Source of the DNA: a virus
Length of the DNA stretch: 46,469 nt
IMG/VR virus record: IMGVR_UViG_3300028388_002150
Span: 1-46,469 of that record
Reading direction: 5' to 3' (one strand)
Of the stretch, positions 40,764-46,469 are shown piece after piece. How positions within the stretch are numbered: the stretch's first letter is position 1; every line of letters starts with the position of its first letter. The translations under genes were made by a program, and so were the position numbers. Below the pieces are notes generated by a model. The model had not been told where the DNA came from and did not search any database. It was given only the letters and a program-made list of their open reading frames with translations.

Positions 40764-41133
40764 AGAAAGGATAGGCTCCAAATGGTTCAAGCGTTTGTGT
40801 GAGGAGTTAAAGAAAACATCTAAACACTTTCGTATTGTACGCATTAGACACGGGTTCTACCGTGTGTACTGGAAGGATGCCTATGTCCATGAGATATATA
40901 AAGAGATGCCATACCGTGGCTACTCATGGTATACAGACTCACCGTACAAAGAATCACTCAAGCTAATGCAAGAGTGGGAACAAGATGGTGAGATACAACG
41001 CAAAGTTAAGAACTTTGTGGAAGGATACGCTGAAGCATCTAAGGCTATTAAGCTACGGATGTACCAGTTCAAGAATAATAACGAGCACTATGAAGCGGCA
41101 AAAGATATGTATAAGTCTGTAGTTATAAAATAA
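40744..41133 (+). CDS. small protein between terminase and portal, unknown
   Basis: This 129-aa basic, aromatic-rich protein (HGFYRVYWKDAYVHEIYKEMPYRGYSWYTDS) overlaps the end of the terminase gene by 20 bp, so translation is coupled. Its C-terminal half is helical. Packaging-region position suggests a role in packaging or portal assembly. No family is recognised. Confidence 0.55.
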   Translation: MFGGGDKERIGSKWFKRLCEELKKTSKHFRIVRIRHGFYRVYWKDAYVHEIYKEMPYRGYSWYTDSPYKESLKLMQEWEQDGEIQRKVKNFVEGYAEASKAIKLRMYQFKNNNEHYEAAKDMYKSVVIK

Positions 41134-41138
41134 ATATT

Positions 41139-41318
41139 ATGATAAAGAAAAGAAAAAATGGCGGTGCAAGTCGTGGTTACAAATCAACCACTGAAATGTT
41201 ATTGGGCTGGGGTAAGAAACCAAAGAAGGTCCGTGTTAAAGCGGTTAAAAAAGGTAAGAAGCCAAACTATAAAATCCCAAAGACTCCCAAGAACTCAGGT
41301 AGAGGGTGGGGAGGTTAA
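41139..41318 (+). CDS. small very basic protein (59 aa)
   Basis: ATG at 41139, TAA at 41316-41318. The product is lysine-rich throughout (KKPKKVRVKAVKKGKKPNYK) and ends in a Gly/Arg/Trp tail (GRGWGG). It fills the gap between the preceding gene and the portal. The charge fits a DNA-condensing or capsid-packaged protein; unproven. Confidence 0.6.
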   Translation: MIKKRKNGGASRGYKSTTEMLLGWGKKPKKVRVKAVKKGKKPNYKIPKTPKNSGRGWGG

Positions 41319-41331
41319 GTTATAAAAAAAT

Positions 41332-43302
41332 ATGAAACCAAAGAAAGAACCAATCAAGGTGTTTCAGGTAGAAGCAGGTGATGGTGATATCTTTTATCCT
41401 TCGCAAAAGGAATTAGAGGTTGTCTCAAACATTGTTCATCTATTTAGACGGACACAGCAGGACAGAGACAGAGCCTTTGCATACTTCGACGGGATGACAC
41501 TGACAGAGTATATCGAAGACTCAGTAGAAAGATTCAACACTAACCTCTATCTAAGAGACGGAATGGAAGACTGGCAAGCTGGATTCAATGATGGATTCAC
41601 TCGCAACAAAGTTCTATCAATGTCTGGTAAAATTGCTGAGCAGTTACCGATTGCCTCAGCCATCCCTAGGGGTGATGAAGACACACTACGTGCACAGATT
41701 ATCACTGACATTTACCACTACACTGAAGAGCTAGACGACTACGAGAACTTCATGTCTATGTTCATCCTAGAGTTGTTTGTTAAAGGAACAGCTATTGGAT
41801 ACGAAGATATTAAGTATTGTAAAAAGAAAGTACGAGATACCAAGGGTCATGGAGATAACATGACAGTTACTGAGAACACTATCAAGACTACCAAGTTCTA
41901 CTCAGAGCTTGTACCTCTTGAAGAGTACTACCCAGCATCTGTTGGTATCATGGACGCTAAGAACCAACCGTATTCATTCTGGAGAAAGACCGTGGACTTC
42001 CATGACTTCCAGAAATGGTTTGGTCACTACAACAAAGCTAAGTTCGTTAAGCCACATGACCAGAGTCTTTTTGCACACGAGCAAGTACCATACTACTTAG
42101 ACTACATCTCAGACATTGAGACAGGCCACGTAGAGTTGGTGCGTTACTATGACTCAGAGAATGACCAGTATGTTATCATAGCTAATGGTATCTGGCTCAA
42201 CCCTCTAGGCCCAGAAGAAGAAGTACAACCACTACCTTGGTCTCACAAGGAGCAGCCATTCTTCTCAGCAATCAATGAACCATTCGGAGTATTCTTCTAT
42301 GGTAAGTCTTTACCTAACAAGCTAAGCTCTATGCAGGACATCTTGAATGTGTTGCAGAACATGATTGTTGACCAGTCTCTATTATCTATCTTCACTCCGC
42401 TAGTGACAGCAGGGTTTGATGGATTCGAAGATGACTTCATCCGACCAGGACGACACACTTCTATCGACACTGGCGGTCTGTCATTGCAGAACTCAATCAT
42501 GCCATTGCAGTTCCCTGCACCACAAGGATTCCACCAATACATTCTTGAATACACAAGACGTATCATGGAAGAGTCTTCGCTTGACCAGGTATCATCTGGT
42601 ATGGCTGGAGAAGGAGCAGATAGAACTACAGCCTACGAAATCCAACAGGCAGCACAGGGTGTAGCAGCTATACTTACTATGGTGTCCCGCTACATTAACT
42701 CTAGTATTAAACGAAAGGCAGCACTACGAATCAAAAACATCTTACAGTTTGGATTCCAACCTAATGCCACTATCGTACCTGGAGTGGTTGGTAAAAAAGC
42801 AGCCGGTGAACCGTTTGCTACATTCTCATTCAACGAGACAGAGCTATCAAGTAACAAACGTGGTACACGTATCTTGGAACTATACCGTAACTCTGATGAG
42901 CTACCACCAGTAGCAGATACACAAGCACGTTCTATCATAGCTAGTACAGAACAAGACAAGCCTGTTGAAGTTACAGCCATCGCACCTGAGTATATCAGAG
43001 ATGTAGACTTTGACCTCAAGCTTGCACTTGACCCTAAACGAGAACAATCATCTATTGCTCAGCAAGGATTACTCCTTCAACAAATACAGGTGATGTCTCA
43101 ACTAGGAGAAGCACTAGCACAGTCTGGTAAACAGATTGACTTAGAAGAACCTATTACTAAGTTAGCAGCAAGTATGGGACTAGACCCAGCAGCGGTTATC
43201 AAACCAATCCAAGCTCCACCGGGGCAAGGAGCAGAAGGTGGACAACCAGGAGCTGGCGGTCAGGCCATGGGAGAAGCTAACAGACAAGTAGCCCAGATGT
43301 AA
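41332..43302 (+). CDS. portal protein
   Basis: This 656-aa protein forms the ring through which DNA enters and leaves the head. It shows the portal layout: an N-terminal helical wing region, a central clip/stem (LSSMQDILNVLQNMIVDQSL near 331-350), a GADRTTAYEIQQAAQGVAAIL helix and a disordered Gln/Gly-rich C-terminus. It follows the terminase and small genes, the normal order. The length is in the range of podovirus-like portals. Confidence 0.87.
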   Translation: MKPKKEPIKVFQVEAGDGDIFYPSQKELEVVSNIVHLFRRTQQDRDRAFAYFDGMTLTEYIEDSVERFNTNLYLRDGMEDWQAGFNDGFTRNKVLSMSGKIAEQLPIASAIPRGDEDTLRAQIITDIYHYTEELDDYENFMSMFILELFVKGTAIGYEDIKYCKKKVRDTKGHGDNMTVTENTIKTTKFYSELVPLEEYYPASVGIMDAKNQPYSFWRKTVDFHDFQKWFGHYNKAKFVKPHDQSLFAHEQVPYYLDYISDIETGHVELVRYYDSENDQYVIIANGIWLNPLGPEEEVQPLPWSHKEQPFFSAINEPFGVFFYGKSLPNKLSSMQDILNVLQNMIVDQSLLSIFTPLVTAGFDGFEDDFIRPGRHTSIDTGGLSLQNSIMPLQFPAPQGFHQYILEYTRRIMEESSLDQVSSGMAGEGADRTTAYEIQQAAQGVAAILTMVSRYINSSIKRKAALRIKNILQFGFQPNATIVPGVVGKKAAGEPFATFSFNETELSSNKRGTRILELYRNSDELPPVADTQARSIIASTEQDKPVEVTAIAPEYIRDVDFDLKLALDPKREQSSIAQQGLLLQQIQVMSQLGEALAQSGKQIDLEEPITKLAASMGLDPAAVIKPIQAPPGQGAEGGQPGAGGQAMGEANRQVAQM

Positions 43303-43318
43303 ATTTAATTAGTCGAGC

Positions 43319-43621
43319 ATGAAAAAATTTATAGACAGTATATTAAACCGGTACGGATACTACCGGTTTGATTTACCTCAAGACGCTAAGGTATCAGAAG
43401 CAGATATGCTAGAGATGTTTAGTAGTTATGGGGAGAACGAAGTATTCACAAGGTTCTTACGGGACCTGTGTGCTCAGGATATTCGTTTGTATTTCCAAGC
43501 AGTAAACGACAGGGACAGACAAACAATTCGGGGGGCACATGATAGATGTTATTATTTCTTATCATTAATACAAAAATCACATGCAAGAAACAAACGAAAC
43601 AAGCCGAGCAGAGGAAGTTAA
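43319..43621 (+). CDS. small protein after the portal, unknown
   Basis: This 100-aa, mainly helical, charged protein starts MKKFIDSILNRYGYYRF and has a basic C-terminus. Its end overlaps the next small frame by 41 bp in another frame. It lies between portal and reductase genes. It shows no similarity I can recognise. Confidence 0.5.
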   Translation: MKKFIDSILNRYGYYRFDLPQDAKVSEADMLEMFSSYGENEVFTRFLRDLCAQDIRLYFQAVNDRDRQTIRGAHDRCYYFLSLIQKSHARNKRNKPSRGS

Positions 43622-43721
43622 TCTGAATGACCATTCATTTGATTTACCAGAAGTCGAGGACGTTAAGGCGAGTGTACGTATACACATTGCAGACACATCC
43701 TGTGTAACCTGCGAAGCGTAG
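43581..43721 (+). CDS. 46-aa protein ending in CVTCEA, possible detached NrdA tail
   Basis: ATG at 43581, TAG at 43719-43721, with the reductase beta gene starting 1 nt later. The product is acidic and flexible and ends ADTSCVTCEA. A Cys-x-x-Cys pair at the very C-terminus is the known redox tail of class I ribonucleotide reductase alpha subunits, which re-reduces the active-site disulphide and is itself reduced by thioredoxin or glutaredoxin. The alpha subunit here (44705-46402) lacks such a tail. I infer that this peptide supplies it in trans, but it could also be an independent small redox protein. Confidence 0.6.
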   Translation: MQETNETSRAEEVNLNDHSFDLPEVEDVKASVRIHIADTSCVTCEA

Positions 43722-43722
43722 T

Positions 43723-44703
43723 ATGCGAGACATCTTTGAGTACAGGAAGAACCTAAAGCCATACGAGTACCCAGAGTTGTACGCCTACACTGATGCGGTG
43801 CGTCACTCATACTGGGTGCACACTGAGTTTAATTACACATCAGACATCCAAGACTATAAGATAATTAGCGATAAGGAACGTAATGCAATCAAGAATGCGA
43901 TGCTTGCCATTGCACAGATTGAAGTGGCGGTAAAGACATTCTGGTCAGACATCTACAAGAAGATGCCAAAGCCAGAGATAGGTGCAGTCGGTGCCACCTT
44001 TGCAGAGTCAGAGGTACGGCACGCTGATGCCTACGCCCACCTATTAGAGCTACTTGGTCTTAACGAAGAGTTTAAAAAGCTGGACGATGTACCAGCTATC
44101 AAACAACGGGTTGAGTATCTAGATAAAGTAATACAGCTTTCAAAGGAAGAAAGCAACAAAGACTACTTCAAGTCTGTCATGCTATTCTCCCTCTTTGTGG
44201 AGCACGTGTCATTGTTCTCACAGTTCTTGGTCATGATGTCATTCAATAAGCACAAGAACCTTTTCAAGGGTATCAGTAACGCAGTCGAGGCTACCTCAAA
44301 GGAAGAGCAAATCCACGGTATGTTTGGTATCGATGTTATCAATATCATTAAAGAAGAACACCCAGACTGGTTCGATAAGGAGACAGAACAGGGAGTAATA
44401 GATGCTTGTAAGGAGGCTTACGAAGCAGAAGAAAAAATCGTTGATTGGATTTACGAAGCAGGAGACCTAGACTTTATGCCTAAGGCTCAGGTAAAAGAAT
44501 TCATCAAACAACGGTTTAATAATTCTCTAGAAGCAATTGGTGTACCTAAGGTATTCGATGTTGATGAGAAGATGGTGGAAGAAACAGACTGGTTTGACAA
44601 CGAAGTAATTGCAACCAAACACGTAGACTTCTTTCATAAGCGGTCTATCAACTACAACAAAAGGTCCACATCAGTTACTAGCGACGATTTATTTGAATTA
44701 TAA
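43723..44703 (+). CDS. nrdB: class I ribonucleotide reductase, beta subunit
   Basis: This 326-aa ferritin-like protein houses the radical cofactor. Likely metal ligands are Glu35, Glu97, His100, Glu160, Glu195 and His198; the radical Tyr is Tyr104, four residues after His100 (EVRHADAY), as in the family. The C-terminus ends SDDLFEL, the type of tail that docks onto the alpha subunit. It is 1 nt downstream of the 46-aa Cys-tail gene and 1 nt upstream of the alpha subunit gene, forming a three-gene reductase unit. Confidence 0.93.
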   Translation: MRDIFEYRKNLKPYEYPELYAYTDAVRHSYWVHTEFNYTSDIQDYKIISDKERNAIKNAMLAIAQIEVAVKTFWSDIYKKMPKPEIGAVGATFAESEVRHADAYAHLLELLGLNEEFKKLDDVPAIKQRVEYLDKVIQLSKEESNKDYFKSVMLFSLFVEHVSLFSQFLVMMSFNKHKNLFKGISNAVEATSKEEQIHGMFGIDVINIIKEEHPDWFDKETEQGVIDACKEAYEAEEKIVDWIYEAGDLDFMPKAQVKEFIKQRFNNSLEAIGVPKVFDVDEKMVEETDWFDNEVIATKHVDFFHKRSINYNKRSTSVTSDDLFEL

Positions 44704-44704
44704 T

Positions 44705-46402
44705 ATGGAGAAACGAGAACCGTGGTATTGGGTTAATGACAACAGCCGGGCATTCCTTGAGCGAGGATACCTGGGTAAGGACCAGACAACCCAGCAAAGG
44801 ATTAGAGTTATTGCAGAGAAAGCAGAAGAGTATCTAGTAGAAGAGGGCTACGCCGACAAGTTCATGGACTACATGAGCCGTGGATGGATTAGTCTATCCT
44901 CTCCCGTGTGGACAAACTTTGGTATTGATAAGGGACTACCTATTAGTTGTTTTGGTTCTTACGTATCAGACAACATGGGCAGTATCCTGCACACACACGC
45001 TGAGGTGGGAATGATGAGCAAGTACGGAGGTGGCTGTTCTGGTTTCTTCGGAGACCTGCGGGGCAGAGGAACAAAGATTGGAAAGGACAACGGAGAGTCA
45101 TCAGGCTCTGTCCACTTCATGCAGATGTTCGAAACCCTAGTAGATGTGGTAAGCCAAGGCTCTATCCGTCGTGGTCACTTCTCTCCTTACCTACCAATTG
45201 ACCACCCTGATATCGAAGAGTTCCTCAACATTGGTACAGAAGGTAACAAGATACAAAAGCTGACACATGGTGTTACAGTATCTGATGACTGGATGAACGA
45301 GATGATTGAAGGAGATATGGAGAAGCGTACAACGTGGGCTAAGGTACTCCAACGACGTGGTGAGATGGGCTACCCATACATCATGTTCACTGATAACGCA
45401 AACAACAACACTGTGGACGTATACAAGGACAAGGAGCTTCGTATCCACGCAAGTAACATGTGTAGTGAGATTATGCTACCAAGTAAGGAAGACTGGTCGT
45501 TCGTATGCTGCCTGTCTTCTGTCAACCTACTACACTACGATGAATGGAAAGACACTGACCTTGTAGAAACAATGGTATCATTCCTTGACGCAGTGATGGA
45601 AGAGTTCATTGTAAAGCTAGAGAAGATGCGAGACACATTCGGTGGCGAAAGCAAGAGGGCATTTAAATTCATGGAACGTGCCTACAACTTTGCTAAAGCC
45701 AACCGTGCCCTAGGCCTCGGTGTGTTGGGCTATCACTCTTACCTACAGAGTAAGGGTATCCCATTTGAAGACCCAGAAGCTTACGAGCTTAACAAGGCAA
45801 TCTTTAAGACAATACACAGTAAGGCTGACTTGGAAACAAGACGGCTGGCAGAGAGACTTGGTGAACCAGAAGTACTCAACGGGTATGGAAAGAGAAACAC
45901 CACAGTACTTGCGATTGCACCAACTACCTCATCAGCATTCATCCTTGGACAAGTATCGCAGGGCATTGAACCTATGTGGTCCAACTGTTACATCAAGGAC
46001 GTAGCAAAGATGAAGGTTACCATTAAGAACCATAACCTAGAGAAAGTTCTAGAGTCTTATGGTAAGAACGATAGAGAAACATGGAACAGTATCCGTGATT
46101 ATGACGGCTCTGTTCAGCACTTAGACTTCCTTACAGACCGTGAGAAGCAGGTGTTCAGAACCTTTGCAGAGATAGACCAGAACGCAATTATTGACCAGGC
46201 TGCGGACAGACAATTGTTCATAGACCAGGGGCAGTCACTAAACGTTATGATACCACCTAAGATGCCGGTCAAAGATATAAATAAGCTTTATATTAAGGCC
46301 TGGAATCGAGGTATCAAGTCTCTCTACTACCAGCATTCAATGAATGCAGCACAGGAATTAGTACGAGAAAAGCGAGCAAATGTGGGTGGCCCTGCCCACT
46401 AG
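44705..46402 (+). CDS. nrdA: class I ribonucleotide reductase, alpha subunit lacking the C-terminal Cys tail
   Basis: From the ATG at 44705 this is 565 aa. Catalytic residues are present: Cys82 (PISCFGS), Asn251-Cys253-Glu255 (SNMCSEI), Cys268/269 (FVCCLSS) and the Tyr541-Tyr542 pair (SLYYQHS) of the radical path. There is no N-terminal ATP-cone. After the Tyr pair the chain ends within 23 residues as RANVGGPAH, with no Cys-x-x-Cys tail. Its last 10 codons and stop lie inside the right terminal repeat, so the natural end may have been replaced there. It converts ribonucleoside diphosphates to deoxy forms; regeneration would need a Cys tail from elsewhere, perhaps the 46-aa gene. Confidence 0.92.
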   Translation: MEKREPWYWVNDNSRAFLERGYLGKDQTTQQRIRVIAEKAEEYLVEEGYADKFMDYMSRGWISLSSPVWTNFGIDKGLPISCFGSYVSDNMGSILHTHAEVGMMSKYGGGCSGFFGDLRGRGTKIGKDNGESSGSVHFMQMFETLVDVVSQGSIRRGHFSPYLPIDHPDIEEFLNIGTEGNKIQKLTHGVTVSDDWMNEMIEGDMEKRTTWAKVLQRRGEMGYPYIMFTDNANNNTVDVYKDKELRIHASNMCSEIMLPSKEDWSFVCCLSSVNLLHYDEWKDTDLVETMVSFLDAVMEEFIVKLEKMRDTFGGESKRAFKFMERAYNFAKANRALGLGVLGYHSYLQSKGIPFEDPEAYELNKAIFKTIHSKADLETRRLAERLGEPEVLNGYGKRNTTVLAIAPTTSSAFILGQVSQGIEPMWSNCYIKDVAKMKVTIKNHNLEKVLESYGKNDRETWNSIRDYDGSVQHLDFLTDREKQVFRTFAEIDQNAIIDQAADRQLFIDQGQSLNVMIPPKMPVKDINKLYIKAWNRGIKSLYYQHSMNAAQELVREKRANVGGPAH

Positions 46403-46469
46403 GGGTAGGGTGACTACAAGATTTGTAATCGGCGTGCGGGACGTGAGGGGAACCAATTTGGTCGCCCCG
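46371..46469. repeat. right copy of 99-bp perfect inverted terminal repeat
   Basis: Exact reverse complement of bases 1-99. It contains the last codons and stop of the reductase alpha gene (to 46402) and a GGG-C-AGGG type hairpin just after, which may act as a transcript end. The 12-mer GTGAGGGGAACC at 46443-46454 also occurs at 30564-30575 near the start of the plus-strand non-coding RNA. No late-operon terminator with U-run is seen before the end. Confidence 0.97.

Noticed and set aside
1-46469. phi29-like protein-primed linear genome
   Set aside because: The inverted terminal repeats would fit, but there is no family B polymerase or terminal protein, and a T7-type helicase/primase is present.
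1-46469. Alternative genetic code (TGA or TAG reassigned)
   Set aside because: TGA ends the exonuclease gene in an ATGA overlap (21306-21309) and TAG ends several genes immediately before the next start; families read through cleanly in the standard code.

Overview
The window is the genome, or nearly all of it, of a tailed double-stranded DNA bacteriophage with no sign of lysogeny: no integrase, excisionase or CI-like repressor is visible. It encodes terminase, portal, scaffold, capsid, lysis, tail and ejection-type proteins. I see no tape-measure, sheath or baseplate gene, and two large proteins (383 and 1111 aa) resemble internal or ejected virion proteins, so a short-tailed (podovirus-like) particle is the best guess. 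The host is a bacterium that uses canonical sigma-70 promoters (several TTGACA-N17-TATAAT sites) and the standard stop codons. Its identity cannot be read from the sequence.

Layout. Left, plus strand (214-17739): scaffold, possible decoration protein, major capsid, small structural proteins, coiled coil, fibre, lysis cassette (holin, second membrane protein, amidase), fibre/lectin protein, 1019-aa propeller-like protein, adaptor and two internal virion proteins. A cluster of terminators at 17766-17977 separates this from a long minus-strand early operon (36331 down to 18014). That operon carries a membrane-anchored protein, a gamma-glutamylcyclotransferase, two amidoligases, a class II glutamine amidotransferase, an ATP-grasp ligase, an HNH protein, small proteins, a TOPRIM-helicase, a separate zinc domain of the primase, an SSB, MazG, a RecB-like nuclease, a metallopeptidase, a CHAP protein, an exonuclease, a dNMP kinase, NinG, GroEL and GroES. 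A 2.2 kb AT-rich control region (36332-38556) with iteron-like repeats, operators and promoters separates it from the plus-strand packaging operon (38593-46402): small and large terminase, portal, small proteins and a class I ribonucleotide reductase.

How it works together. The early operon supplies replication (without any DNA polymerase, so the host enzyme must be used), recombination, nucleotide supply, a complete group I chaperonin pair and an amide-bond-forming enzyme set. The usual late order terminase - portal - scaffold - capsid runs off the right end and resumes at the left end, so the two ends are probably adjacent in vivo. They carry a perfect 99-bp inverted repeat, so the ends may mark a long inverted repeat that an assembler could not cross, rather than physical termini.

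The most unusual elements are: (1) the amidoligase / ATP-grasp / glutamine amidotransferase cluster; (2) a ribonucleotide reductase whose catalytic subunit lacks its C-terminal Cys pair, beside a 46-aa ORF ending in just such a tail; (3) two structured non-coding RNAs with their own consensus promoters (30536-30900 plus, 22868-23072 minus), a tRNA-Trp with stem mismatches and a tRNA-like minihelix; (4) a helicase-primase split into two genes in reversed domain order; (5) five tandem 16-bp repeats beside a promoter that appears to make a leaderless terminase mRNA.
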